Assembly (NCBI GenBank): GCA_037892935.1
Contig: JAYXKI010000001.1
Location: 62,001 to 126,000 of the forward strand
DNA from: Phlebopus portentosus
Lineage: Eukaryota > Basidiomycota > Agaricomycetes > Boletales > Boletinellaceae
Length of the DNA: 64,000 nucleotides
Direction: 5' to 3'
Shown here: in pieces, positions 1-11,366 of the stretch
Position numbering within the stretch: the first letter of the stretch is position 1
How the letters are laid out: every line of letters begins with the position of its first letter
Notes under the pieces: generated by a model
Told to the model about the DNA's origin: nothing
Databases searched by the model: none
The model's input: only the letters and a program-made list of their open reading frames with translations
Program-made: the position numbers and the translations under genes

Positions 1-429
1 CAGCATTTCTTTCCCAACTCTATACGGGATACGGCCGTATATTTTCTTCTTTTTCTCTTATACGATACGGCCGTATTCCGTATACGGAAAGCCATATACG
101 TCTTATACGCATACGGTCGGAACACTAATAACCTCGAATCTTGGCTCGTTGAACAGAGGTCTTTGAAAGATCCTACTACTTAGTCCTGCCGCAAGTTTTA
201 ACCGGGTGCAAGTTCAGCTTTCTTTCTCAGAAACGTCGTATGCTACTTTACATTTGGCCTTATTTTACTGCTGATACTACATTGCCTTCCAGCTATTGAG
301 ACGTGGACGTACAAATAAACGATACACAAAAGACGACTCAAATCCTAAGTGAAAGGTCTAGATGGGCGCTACCGTTACATGCGAGACCATGTTTAGTCAT
401 CCGTATTTTGACTGGCGAAGTTAGCTCGC
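1..429. other. Non-coding left edge with palindromes
   Basis: No gene seen. The first 90 bases hold two copies of the 12-base palindrome ATACGGCCGTAT (29-40 and 65-76) and a 10-base palindrome CCGTATACGG (78-87). The rest is downstream sequence of the minus-strand beta-barrel gene A. Confidence 0.6.
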
Positions 430-977
430 TCAGGCAAACTCCCAGGAACCGGAGAGAACGCCAGTGTCGAGAGAGCCAACCTGAGAGAATAGGCCTTCAC
501 TGAGGTCAAGGCCGCCAGACGGGCAGCCAGGGCACTATAGGAGTAGAACTACGATCAGCAATACTATTCTCGCTTCTCGCTTCTAAAAGACCTACAAGAT
601 CGACGACCGTAGCATCAACGGTCTGGTCGTTGACTGTTATAGAAATCTGCTTGCCGCAATTGGCGCCCGAGGCGTATTCGGAGGTGGCGAGAGCAACGAC
701 CTGCACAAGCCCAGTGTGAGTTTCATGAAGAGGCACAAAGGCAAAATAATCTTACCGCATCGCTGTTAGAGTAGGTGCCGCCACAAGCGGTGCTAGAATG
801 GCATCCTTCAGTATGACAAGTCGCCTGGACAACCTTTGCTCACGGCACTCACGTTCCTGCGCTGACGTCGTACCAAGTGATACGAGTAGCTTCAACGCGC
901 TTCTTGAGGTCACCAGGTACTGGGTTGGCGAGGACTGCCAAAGGAAGGAGAGCTCCAAGGATGACTGGGAAGTGCAT
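430..977 (-). CDS. Small secreted double-psi beta-barrel protein A (RlpA/expansin-like)
   Basis: Four exons (977-853, 792-756, 700-596, 534-430) join in frame to 123 residues. The product has a hydrophobic signal peptide from the ATG at 977, a short propeptide ending in the dibasic site LKKR (a likely Kex2 cut), then a compact double-psi beta-barrel domain. Visible landmarks are ITWYD, TACGGTYSNSD, VVALA, CGKQI, VVDLCPGCPSGGLDL and the terminal GSWEFA. Family relatives are annotated as RlpA-like, expansin-like or riboflavin-aldehyde-forming-like secreted proteins; their role at the fungal wall or in substrate binding is mostly unproven. Compared with copies B-D it has lost the intron after VVAL, so the 21-nt exon of the others is fused to the following exon. 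It is the left-most of four same-strand paralogues. Confidence 0.85.
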
Positions 978-2943
978 AGTGAATATAAACTAGTAGCAGA
1001 TACCGAGGACGACGATGGGTCGATTATCTACCAATTTCACTCAGAGTTCTTGTCATCTTTATACTTTTCGTAACGCCTCATCTCTCCATTTTCCGTTCCT
1101 GTTTTCCTGATAATTCCAGCTAGAAAATTTGACTGTATGCGTTTGTGACCATAATCGACGAGCCTCCGAATGATTGCAACGACAAAGGATTATCCCCACC
1201 ACACTTCAAGCCCGTGCCTGATAGCAAGAAAAGAACACTCAAAATTCTCTGCGACTAAAAATGTCAAGTCCGAAGCACGCTCACTCAAAGCCAAGAACTC
1301 AGTTGGTGCACCTCTTTTTACTTGACTTCGAGACTCTCGTTGTTGTGTTGGAGTTGCACTCAAATTTATTAAAATTTCCGTGCCTTCGAAACCTATAATT
1401 AAGGATCGGCACTTCGCGGTTCCGTTCGGGGCACGTTTCTGGGGCGCGAGGAACGCCGAGCCTCATTGGTTCAGGTCCGGTCCGATGATCGGCGCGATCG
1501 ACGCATAGGTCCCTCAAGTTTTTGGTGACTTTGTCGAAAATAATTAGTCCGGCCTTATTCAATCTAAACGGACACTTATTTTATTTGTCCTGGTCCCTCA
1601 TCGCTCGGTCCTCACGTGCGCTGCGCCGACCGAGTTGAGGGGTAGGAAATTTATATTAAAAGTAGGAAAGGCCTCCATTGCATCTCATTGCACCCTTCGG
1701 ACGCTGTCGGAGAGAATAATCTTCGGACACAAGAACTATCAGTTCTCTCCCACTGGAGTAAGTCATTTTCTCGATTTTCAACTCTTCAACCTATTGCTTT
1801 GTGACATCCTCAATTCCCCGCAGTATCCGCGAAGTAAGATGATTAACTTTGTCTGTAACTAGGGTGCTCTTGTGATCATGCCTGGCGTCCTTTGATGTCA
1901 ACCTTCCTTGGTTGGAAAAGAACCATAAAGCTGTGTCTGGGCCTTCGCTATCATGTTACCTTGGTGATTCGTGCAGACAAGTAGAGGGGAATACAACAAG
2001 TACGGACTCACACACCGTTGGATGAAGGATCAGAACTTGCGAACCAACATCGTACTCACCGAGGAAACCAAGAGACGAAGTTGACCTGGTACCAAGTGGC
2101 TTCAGTACAAATCTACTTCCAATACGTGGTAATTTGAGTTTATATCCTCTTCTTGATTATCATGCCTCTTCCGGCGTCATGCGAAATCCGAGAGATCGGA
2201 TAGCACTCGAACAGCAAGGTATTCCCATTGCTAAAAGAGATCTGGATTGAGATTCGTTTTTTCCTTCAAAAGGGCACTTATGAAAGAACGAACCGATGCT
2301 GCTCTTCTGAAGTATGTACGTACTAGACTCGCTCTGTCAGCTATCCCAGCAGGAACAGTTTTCATATGTCTATTTATCCTAGTACTTTGGACAACCGGGA
2401 ATCCCAGAGCTGAATTGCTATCGACTGGTACATTGATAAAGTAACAAATGCAAATATGGAGAAATGGCTCACTTCGCTGGTCGAAGCAAAGGTATTGAGT
2501 ATGACGCGAGTCAAGAGTATCGAAAAGGGGGTATTAGAAAATACCTATAAAACAATGGTGTGCTACGAGATGTGCTGATATATATGTTTCTAAGAAATAT
2601 AAATTCGAGGAATCAAGCATACATGCTCAGACGATGTTGAAATCTGAGGACATAAATAAATGGATCGCAACAACCGGTTGGTTATAACTGGAGACAGTAA
2701 GCTACGGAAGAGAAAATTCAATCAAGACACGTACAAGCATTTGTTCAATTCAACTCACCGCTGTAGAACAGTTGTCGAAAGCATACCAGAAAGATACGGA
2801 AATATGATCTTATTCCGAATCAAACAAAGCACTATATATTGCACAATTCAACTTTCTATAATTTTTTTTTTTCAGATGACCTTGTTTTCTACGGAAATGA
2901 GCCCTTCATTTATTCCCAATGGCTCGAATTCAACATCACAGTA
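978..2943. other. Long non-coding interval between beta-barrel genes A and B
   Basis: No ORF here shows family character. It contains a weak inverted repeat (CCCTCA..CTCGGTC at 1595-1610 against GACCGAG..GAGGG at 1628-1641) and a T-rich run near 2860-2875. A GC-rich patch at about 1410-1510 stands out from its AT-rich surroundings but is not recognisable. Confidence 0.5.
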
Positions 2944-3579
2944 TCAAATGTAGTCCCATGACCCGGTAATTACGCCAGCATCGAGGTCAGCGAACTGGCT
3001 GAAGAGACCCTCGGTAAGATCGAGACCAGCATAGGGACAACCTGGGCACTTTACTCCAAATTGAATTCCGCCGTCGTAAACGTAAGATGAAAATATATAC
3101 ATACCTCATCAACGATAACAGCATCCATAGACTTTCCATTGGCATCAATGCGGATCCTATTCCCACAGCTTGGGCCAGGGAATCCGGATACGAATTGCTA
3201 TTAGACAAGCGAAATGAGAAGAATAATCATGAATGTTTATGGACACTGTACCTGGCTATTCAGAGCCACAACCTGTGAAACTATATATCAGCCTTTCTTG
3301 TAGGATTTGAGAAACATAGACAAGTACCTCGGCATTGTTTGAAAATGTCCAACCACATGCAGTGCTTGTGTATATCGTCAGCTAACAACAAGAGAATACT
3401 ACTTGAATTGGTACTTACACGCCTGTGGTGATATCATAATAAGTAAACCGAGCATCGTTGGACGAGTCGCGCTTCTCGCGACTAGCGTCAGGAACAGTAA
3501 TATTGAATCTATAAGATGCCGCAGACACTGCTAAAGGAAGGACAGCAGACAACAAGGTGGGAAAGAAAGAGAAATGCAT
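2944..3579 (-). CDS. Small secreted double-psi beta-barrel protein B (RlpA/expansin-like)
   Basis: Five exons (3579-3419, 3364-3328, 3272-3252, 3197-3105, 3048-2944) give 417 nt, 138 residues, all with GT-AG borders. It has an N-terminal signal peptide starting MHFSFFPTLL, a propeptide ending in REKR (Kex2-type site), then the barrel with FTYYD, TACGWTFSNN, a 7-residue exon VVALNSQ, FPGPSCGNRI, VIVDECPGCPYAGLDL and a C-terminal GSWDYI. Relatives are secreted cysteine-containing barrel proteins of the RlpA/barwin/expansin superfamily. Exon sizes of 37, 21, 93 and 105 nt are shared exactly with copies C and D, so this is the intact reference for the array. Confidence 0.87.
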
Positions 3580-4927
3580 CGCAAAGACGTCTCTTGTAAG
3601 ATGAAGCTAGAGCTGAAGTTAAGATTCGAGGGAGAACTATCGAAGGAAGCTATTGAAGCTGGACAGTTCATCCCTCTAGACTGATCACTATATACCATTT
3701 CGTAGATTCGCTTTCTATATGTCTCGAGGTCATCTTAAAATCATGATATCCTTGCGGGAACATCCAGTGGCCGAAATTCTAGATGCCATAGCGAACGCTA
3801 AGGATCAAACAGCTTTGAACCAATGAGCAATTCCCTCCATTGGCAGCAGTTCGGGAAAATAACATCATGAAACCAGGTTAAAACATTCAACGAGTGTTTT
3901 TGCAGAGAAGCTTCCCGTCAAATGTTTCCGGAACAAATGAGTTCGGATAATAGACAGCGACAGCAAAAGACCTGATATTAGTGAATAAAGCATAATATAG
4001 TGCTGATACATCCGATACCAATTATCTGATACCAAAATCTTCATGAAAATAGTGGAGCATTATGACCAGCAGTCCTTTTGCTTACGGTCCGAAGGTATAA
4101 AATATCATTGTGCTCGACGTCACATTCCCCGGAGTATCGCTGCTCAAGTGGCGAATGCCACAGATACGAGAATAACGGGTGTTTCGCTCCATCCATGTTC
4201 CTGAGCGTATAGTTAGACTAGAAGAAACATTTAGGCAAGAAAGTCAGGTACTGAAGATACCAGTACCTTGGAGGCATGAGCCAATTGGTTTATTCACCGG
4301 ATGCGTTGATGGTTCAAGCTCCAGTCAACGTCGGAAAAGTGATGTCCTTGAATACTGCTCACTCCGTCACCGGAGTAAGCTTCAGCGCGAAGAACATATA
4401 TCGCCGGACGAGTGAAGATGTCCGGCATTGCGCAGAAGGACACTTATCATAACGGAGCATCAACTGAGAGTCTGAGACGTTATGGCATATATATCAACCC
4501 GTCGCAGATACCATTTAAAGCGATCAACGGCTGCCAAGATCTAGCATGTCTAGTTCATGGAATAGACGAGAAAGCTGTATGCTTTGTTAGATATACGTTT
4601 TGTGAAGACTAGTGCCAGGCCCAGAAACCTTTTCCGAGTCGTCAAGTCACAAAAACATCGGAGCTTACGTACAGGACAGACAAACAAGGGCAAATAAACG
4701 TCGACTTCCGCGAGATCATGCCGAACAAACACTGCAAGTTGGTTTCTTTTCATCGGAAACATGACCCAAAAATATACATCACACGACTGCTTTCGTGTCA
4801 TTTCTGAATGATTATTCTTATGAGCATCGTATTATTTGATTTTTTCCATGAATCATCCTCTCTTGAGTTCCGAACTTCCTATACATACATTTATTTCCCT
4901 CGATTACTTATACTGGAACCGGCAGAC
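3580..4927. other. Non-coding interval upstream of beta-barrel gene B
   Basis: No gene recognised. Short ORFs here have no family resemblance. The part next to 3579 should contain the promoter of gene B; a TATA-like stretch GGTATATAG (minus strand) lies near 3690. Confidence 0.5.
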
Positions 4928-5570
4928 TCAGATGAAGTCCCATGAACCGGTGAGGACACCGACACTAGGATCAGCAAAAACGCTGAAGAGACCTTCTGTC
5001 AGGTCAAGGCCAGCAAAGGGACAGCCCGGGCACTGCGATGATAACAATACTAAGTCAATAAAGACATATTGAGGAACGGAAGGAAACTAACATTATCAAC
5101 AACCTGCGCAGTGGCAGACTTTCCACCAACTGTTATGCGGATATTTTTACCGCAGTTCGGGCCAGGGAAGCCAGAACCAAATTGCTGCTCAGAATAAAGT
5201 CAGAAGGGAAATGAAACCGGCGACCTGAAGCTTGTACCTGACTGTTCAACGCGACGACCTAATATGGAGAAGGCTAAGCCTTTGATTTATTTTGTAAAGA
5301 GAAAACGCACATGATCGTTGTTTGAGAATGTCCCTCCGCAAGCCGTGCTATAATGTTTGTCAGAAAGGACGGAACCGAAACTTCCCAAATACCAATTTAC
5401 ACTTACATGCCTACACTAGGGTCGTACCAGGTCAAGCGAGCATTGCTGAAAGTACGCTTCTCGAGGTCAGCGTTGCGAGCGGCGACATTGAACTCGAACG
5501 GAGCTGCGGAGACCGCCAAGGACACAATTGCAGAAAGGATTGAGAGGCTAGATATGGATTGGAGACGCAC
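4928..5570 (-). CDS. Small secreted double-psi beta-barrel protein C, start codon apparently lost
   Basis: Exons 5570-5407, 5347-5311, 5258-5238, 5184-5092 and 5032-4928 join in frame (420 nt, 139 residues) and encode the same barrel as copies B and D: LTWYD, TACGGTFSNN, VVALNSQ, FPGPNCGKNI, VVDNCPGCPFAGLDL, GSWDFI. A Kex2-type LEKR precedes the mature domain. The codon aligned with the ATG of copy D is GTG (plus 5568-5570), and no in-frame ATG exists upstream before a stop, nor downstream within the signal peptide. Either the start codon has mutated, an upstream exon supplies it (TTTATAG just before could serve as an acceptor), or the base is a sequence error. Introns and frame are otherwise perfect. 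Confidence 0.75.
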
Positions 5571-7219
5571 TATAAATGTGGTGATTATTCGAAGAGATTG
5601 ACGCTAGAGGCAAAGAAAGACGAGAGCTAGGGAAGTCTCTATGGGTTCAGAAGTCTCAGTGCACTTGTTCGCCTCATAGCTCTTCAGACTCTTTTTATAA
5701 CATTTTAAGACCCGATTTCATCGAGACAGACGCTCTGCTCAGGAATGACAAGTAAGCGGGACAGTTGAACTGCCGAAACGAAAGACACCGTCCTATGGAG
5801 ATCAAAGATGATGCCAGTTGCCGGCGCGTCGCCATCAACATAAGCATAACTTGTCAAGCCTCCATAAGAGCGGCGTTACAACATGCTGAACTTCATCTTG
5901 AAGGACCCTTGGTTCGGGATGCAATTGCAAAGCCATGCGTGCACCGTAAGCTCAAGCACATTAGAATGCTGAATAGATGAGCCGTGCCGCCGATGACAGT
6001 AATCCGATATACCTATAAGCCGCGCCGGTCAGAAAAATGACTGCGAGGCGCCCAACTTGTCTGTCGTTCACCATCGATGAAATGTTAATCAGTGATCTTA
6101 TTCTGTGCAGCGCTCCCACATTAATTGAAACAGACCTATTCTATAGGAAACGCTGGATGCCATCTCTCTTTATTTCAGGAGTGCGACGTCAACGGATTGT
6201 TCAATAAACGTGCGTGCGATTAGGACAAGAAATGCTCGAACATTACGGAATGAAGGTGATTAAAAAAAACCCCCACCAACAAGTACGGATCTTCACTTGG
6301 AGGAACAGTCCGGTCCGGGAAAGTATCAACGACCAAGTAGCGCCAGCCAGAAACAAAGAGCGTGACATCCTTGCTGAAGCCCTAGCCTGTTTGTTCAGAG
6401 ATTTCCTTTTTTATTTCGAGTCAAATTCCAGTTGCCTTGAGTATGAAGCCTGATGATAAACAGAGAGAAAGAGGGCGATACAAAAGTGAGAGGAATGTTA
6501 ACTTCTTCATCTAGACTGCCTCGAGTAGTTCTTGACGCCTATCGGGAAATGCACGGACGGAGAGGGTCGTTGGTGCGCAAGCTGGGAAACAGCAAAAGGA
6601 AAAGAAATTTTCACGGCCTGAATTCTAGGAACGATGACAACGGCGAAGACACATGTGCCGCGTATTACGTAATACACACCTTGCGCCCTTCTAAAAGAAT
6701 AATCTGAACGGGGAGTATTTTCATGTATTGATGGCTAAGGTATAGAGGCGACGGGCCTAGAGCGCCTATGAGTTTTGGTCTTGACCCTCGCATCTTCTGT
6801 CCACGAGACAGCAAAAAGTCACCGTGATCTGCTGAAATTTCCGATCATCTCAGAGCGGCGAGAAAAAGGATGGACTATGCGGTCATTTCCAATCCAGTAG
6901 TGCGTTCGCGGCCAGTTCTGACATGGGAGACTTAATCAAGAACTCGATAATAAAGGGGACTCTGGACGGAATTGGGGAATAAATATTTCGTTGATTAAAT
7001 ACATCTCATCTTATAGCCCAGTTCATAGTCTGTGTTGTGTTATTTACAAGCGAACCAGTTCGATCCTAGATATTAACCGGAATGGTGACCGTTCCTCCGG
7101 ATGTCAGATACGGATTGGGTACCAATATCTTATACTTCGATGTAATCAGTTATACCATTTAATAGTCTTCATATTTCCACAGATCTTTGGTCTGAAATGC
7201 TATTGACTTCCTGATCCGC
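5571..7219. other. Non-coding interval upstream of beta-barrel gene C
   Basis: No gene supported. It contains the presumptive promoter of gene C (TATA-type motif at 5693-5700, listed separately). ORFs at 6214-6707 show no recognisable protein character. Confidence 0.5.
5693..5700 (-). promoter_or_regulatory. TATA-like element of beta-barrel gene C
   Basis: On the minus strand this reads TTATAAAA inside AAATGTTATAAAA, about 123 nt upstream of the start position of gene C. The same 13-mer occurs upstream of gene D (plus 7975-7987). Conservation in otherwise diverged flanks suggests a core promoter. Confidence 0.5.
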
Positions 7220-7867
7220 TTAAACGTAGTCCCATGAGCAGGTAAGGACGCCGACATCCGGACTAGCAAATTCGCTGAAGAGACCCTCCGTCAGGTCGAG
7301 GCCAGCATAAGGGCAGTCCGGGCACTGAATTCACTAATAAGTATCTAGTGAAATCGAAGTCTCAATACGAAGAGCTTTACCTTGTCCACAACATTCGCAT
7401 TGTATGATTTCCCATTCGCAGTAATACGAATCTGTTTACCGCAGTATGGACCAGGGTATCCAGATCCAAATTGCTATTTGAAAACTTCTCAGTAAAAGTA
7501 TCATAAAATATAGTCCACCCATGAGCAGCACCTGTCCGTTCAGGGCAACGACTTGCGAGTAATGAAATCAACTCATTGTCAGTTCAAATGAGAGAAATCA
7601 AAGGATATGTACATGAGCGCTGTTGGAGTATGTCCCTCCACAAGCCGTACTATAATAGCTGTTAGTGTTTCCAGGTCAGGATTATCAACAACATTTCACT
7701 TACATGCTGGTGGTAATGTCATAGTAAGTAAGACGAGCACTGTTGAAGGCACGCTTCTCAAGATTGACAGCCGGAGCCGTCAAATTGAACTCGAACGGCG
7801 CTGCGAAAACTGCCAAGGACAGAATCGCGGATAGCAAGGAGAAACTTATGGTGGTTGAAACGTGCAT
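7220..7867 (-). CDS. Small secreted double-psi beta-barrel protein D, third-exon acceptor damaged
   Basis: By homology the exons are 7867-7704, 7660ish-7618ish (37 nt), 7552-7532 (21 nt), 7473-7381 and 7324-7220. It has a signal peptide (MHVSTTISFSLL), a Kex2-type LEKR site, and barrel landmarks LTYYD, TACGGTYSNS, VVALNGQ, YPGPYCGKQI, VVDKCPDCPYAGLDL, CSWDYV. Upstream of the 21-nt exon the intron ends in AA instead of AG. The nearest AG lies one base later and would shift the frame. Skipping the exon keeps the frame but removes seven residues of a conserved strand. It may be a recent pseudogene or a regulated or alternative isoform. Confidence 0.75.
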
Positions 7868-9710
7868 TGTACTATTCGAAAAGACGAAAATGAGATGAAG
7901 ACGAGGCAAGATTTTGAGCGAACTGGGAATGGGGAAGCCAATGTAGCTGATTCCTCGTCCTCTCTTACGGCTCATTTTATAACATTTGCTTTCCTCATTC
8001 AAGACTGGGAATCGTTGAGGTCGCGAATAACCCTAGCTGAAAGGAGAAGCAAATTTACCGAATGGCACAGACCCTCGGAAATGTCAAAACGTCAATACCT
8101 GCTGTGGGATGTTGAGGAGCACAGCAATGGCCACAGGTCTGGGGAAGATCCACCTAACATGAAGACCGTATCCTTAGGTAGACAATCACTATCTGCTATG
8201 TTTCCAGTTGCAGTAGCAGAAGTCGCTAGTACGTCTCGTCATTCTCGTGTCAGCGCAGGAGACCAGCAGACAGATCTGGAGTAAATTCTTCATAAACCAG
8301 TACATTCTCACGGAAGCACTGACAATTGAGAAGTAAGATTTCCTCTGAAATGCATGGACGGTCGTTCAGCTTGTAGCGGGATTATCGATTACTGGCTGCA
8401 GGTATCTTCATAATGGGTAATCGCTGTCGATGTCTTCGATCTTTGAACTGAATAGCCAGTTCCGTAACAGTCGGTACATTCCTCTGTCTAGATGCGTTAC
8501 AGAGCAAAATGGAACTGCACACTCACCCGTCGGCAAAGGTCCTCTCCGTTGTACATATCGGTAATGCCGTATACGTCGGAAGCAGGATATTGCATCGGTG
8601 TTCAGTAAACAATAGTCAGCAATTTCTCAAGATTGATCTGCTAACACGAGTCACCTGCGATCGCAATTGAATAAAATACGGATTTTAAAAGCATCAAATC
8701 GACAAGATGCTAGTGTGTGAGGCTAGCAGAAGCCACTGGCACTCAGAACATCTAGATCATGCCTCAGAGCTTACGGGATTCCGGGTTGACCATGAAGAAG
8801 CTAGCGATTGAAATTATACTTTAAAGATCCCTGTTGGGGAAGCGAATTGAGTATGATGTAGAATAGAAGAAGAAGCTCCAGAATCTACTGTTCACAGAAT
8901 CTGTTGTTCATCGATATTGGAAAAACAGTGAATTAACCTTCTTCGGCTGCTTGTAATGACATGCTTACCGCAATACGGGCTTTGAAATGGAGTGACAACA
9001 TCAATGAACTTATCGAAGTAATCAGGTTGTCAAAATTGCAAAATTCGCATGTTTATGCCGAGAGATTGCATTGGCGCAAACACCCATCCTGAGTAAATCG
9101 TTAGTAACAATTCAGGCAGTCACTGGGTTGAAATCTGATCACTTACAGGCCATCCTTTGAAGCCGGTTTCGCAAATCTTTCGTGCCAGAACAGCCTGCGC
9201 ACCAAGACCAATGCATGTTGAAGGCGAACGGCTTTCAAACCGTTTCTGTATTTCTCTGCTCATTATCCAAACTTAGACGGCACGGAATGGGTCGTAGAAT
9301 TGAAAAGAGATCACATCGCGGGAGCAGCGATCGCCGTAGAGGGTCGTTTCATCCAGCAGTCTATCTTGTAGACAATGTACTGCAGCTAGCACTTTGCGCC
9401 GTTGAAAGCACCTATGAGAGGTCGGAAAATCAAGAAACCAATAGTGAAATCCTCTGCTTTGCGAATTTGGTAGACTAGCTTGAAAATCATGATCAGTACG
9501 ATATTACAGCCTGAGGACAGCGGGCTGAACTAGTCCAAAACACGATGCTCGGAGGTTACGGGAGCATTCAATTTCAAATGCCTTTCATTGGTTCACCACG
9601 TAGTCGCCTGTATTTCGTAGGAGAGCATCCTGAATGACAGACATTCGGTACAGAGACGCGCAGCCAATATACTGGCCAGCGTCCCTCTGTGCAATCGGAA
9701 TTGACATCAT
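7868..9710. other. Non-coding interval between beta-barrel array and zinc-finger gene
   Basis: No convincing gene. It contains the promoter region of gene D near 7975. At about 8950-9000 (minus) a very short stretch reads SPYCGK, like the cysteine region of barrel proteins, but nothing around it extends the match. Confidence 0.45.
7975..7982 (-). promoter_or_regulatory. TATA-like element of beta-barrel gene D
   Basis: Minus-strand TTATAAAA within AAATGTTATAAAA, about 108 nt upstream of the ATG at 7867. Identical to the element upstream of gene C. Confidence 0.5.
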
Positions 9711-10660
9711 CTACGAAATGGTGGGTTTCTCTTCTACTTCATTCTCCGGTCCTTCGTTATTCCCTCCAATTTCACCTTCAGGTATCCTCTTGTTTTTCTT
9801 TCGAGCTCTCCTTTCTTCCCTTAGATGCTCTTTGTCTAACCGAGGATTGCGCGTATACGTTAGCGGTCGGATGAAGCCATCGCCACGCGCATCTTGCCAC
9901 GGCCTTCCGGTAGCTGGTGGCTGTTGAGCTAGCATTATTTGGTGCGGGGGCGGTGGAACGCGTTCAGGCGATGGATCCCTTTCTTTCGTCTCCGATCGCG
10001 TTGAAGCCTTAGCAGGCGTCGGTGCAGGGGTATATGATGCGACTGTGACGCGTTTCGTCTTGGAATTTAAAGAAAGGACTTTATGCGTCTGCGTCTGCTG
10101 AGCTTGCTGCGATTGGCTAGTGTTGGCGCTATTCAGTGATGGGAAAGCCCCAGCGGCCTGACGTGCCTCCTCCCTAGCACGATCCGCCTCTTCTTCCTCC
10201 TTCTCAATAACTTCAGCAAGATCGTTCCTTAGTCGCTCAAGCAGAAATTCTTTCCCAGCTGAGGATAAAAGAGACGAGGAGCAGTGCGGACATGCATAAC
10301 AGGGAGCATTAAGCGAGCAAAGGATGAGTCCGCAACGAGTGCAGATTGGACAGTACGCCGACAAATCATGCGTTCGGGCTATATCCGATCATCAGCAGAA
10401 ATCTAGAGAGCTACATTAGCATGGAAATTCGCACCTAGACAGAAACATCCGTCCTTTGGGTCCCTCCGATTTCCCGTCTCGGTTAACAATTGGTTGATAG
10501 TCGTCTCCAGAGTAAGCACAGCTGGACTCTTGATAGCTTCCTGCGTCAGTAGCTCCTTTCCCTTTCCCTTGGGTTTCGGAGAATTTGTTGCATGGTTTCT
10601 CGGCTTGACACGGTCTGAGAGCAAAGATGATGACTGAGACCAAGGCGTTTTGTGGCTCAT
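9711..10660 (-). CDS. C2HC5 zinc-finger protein (ASC-1/TRIP4-Rqt4 type)
   Basis: Two exons (10660-10435 and 10378-9711) give 297 residues. The zinc finger spans the splice junction: CFCLARTHDLSAYCPICTRC followed by GLILCSLNAPCYACPHC, matching the CxC..H..CxxC..C..C..CxxC pattern of the zf-C2HC5 family, whose members (human TRIP4/ASC-1, yeast Rqt4) act in the ribosome quality-control trigger complex and as coactivators. After the finger comes an acidic helical region (LAEVIEKEEEEADRAREEA), a low-complexity Q/S/P-rich part, and a basic segment (EERRARKKNKR). No ASCH domain is visible, so it resembles the short fungal Rqt4-like form. Start chosen at the first ATG in frame with the finger. Confidence 0.82.
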
Positions 10661-11366
10661 TTTTCAAGCGATGGCAACTTCGTCGAGAAGAACGAAGTGA
10701 GAAGGAATCAAAAGATCATCTTCCATTGGTATAGGCATGAGATTTATTGTATAGAATTATCAAATATAGAATTCGAAATTTTGACTTCTTATTTTTTTAG
10801 GAAAATATATATTCGAATTTGTGCATCGGCCCAGTAAGTTCATCTGTTAGGCTCATAGGCTCACTGTCTGGATTGGAATAAACTCGTCGAAACTAAGCGT
10901 CTTCCATTGCAGTGTACTTTCCATCTCATCACGACATGATGACACGCGCCTCGAAAGCTGGAATGCACGCCCAACTCCGATCGATATGCTAGAATGGTCA
11001 AAACCCTGGCATCGGCATCGCGGGTTTGCTGTTATTCCGAGAGATCGCGAACAAAGCAGCTCGGGCCAATTGCAAGGTTTTCTTTAACTAACCCGAACTG
11101 AGAGGATTCATTCCCGACCAGACCTTGCCAAGAATTGGAGTCCTCCCGAGCGCCAAAGGGGAGGACTCCGAAAGGCGAAGGGCGGTCATACCGCATTTGC
11201 CGAGCAGGAGTGGAGAAAGGCGCACGTGGTGTACAGGTGCTTGGCGCACAACATCATGCTGCATAGAGGCCGGAAGGGGAATTGAGAAGCTACAGTCATG
11301 ATTGATATGCTGAATCGAGTGAATTACAAGACAATAAACTGACTATGGTCCTCGGATGAGCTCGTG
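10661..11366. other. Intergenic with a strong hairpin
   Basis: No gene seen between the divergent-free neighbours. A perfect 11-bp stem (GGAGTCCTCCC 11137-11147 and GGGAGGACTCC 11159-11169) with an 11-nt loop is present, downstream of DUS1. Confidence 0.55.

Noticed and set aside
798..1073. Plus-strand 91-codon ORF
   Set aside because: It is antisense to exon 1 of barrel gene A and has no character of its own.
8950..9000. Minus-strand SPYCGK stretch as a fifth beta-barrel copy
   Set aside because: Only six residues match; flanks have stops and no other landmark, so it is likely chance.
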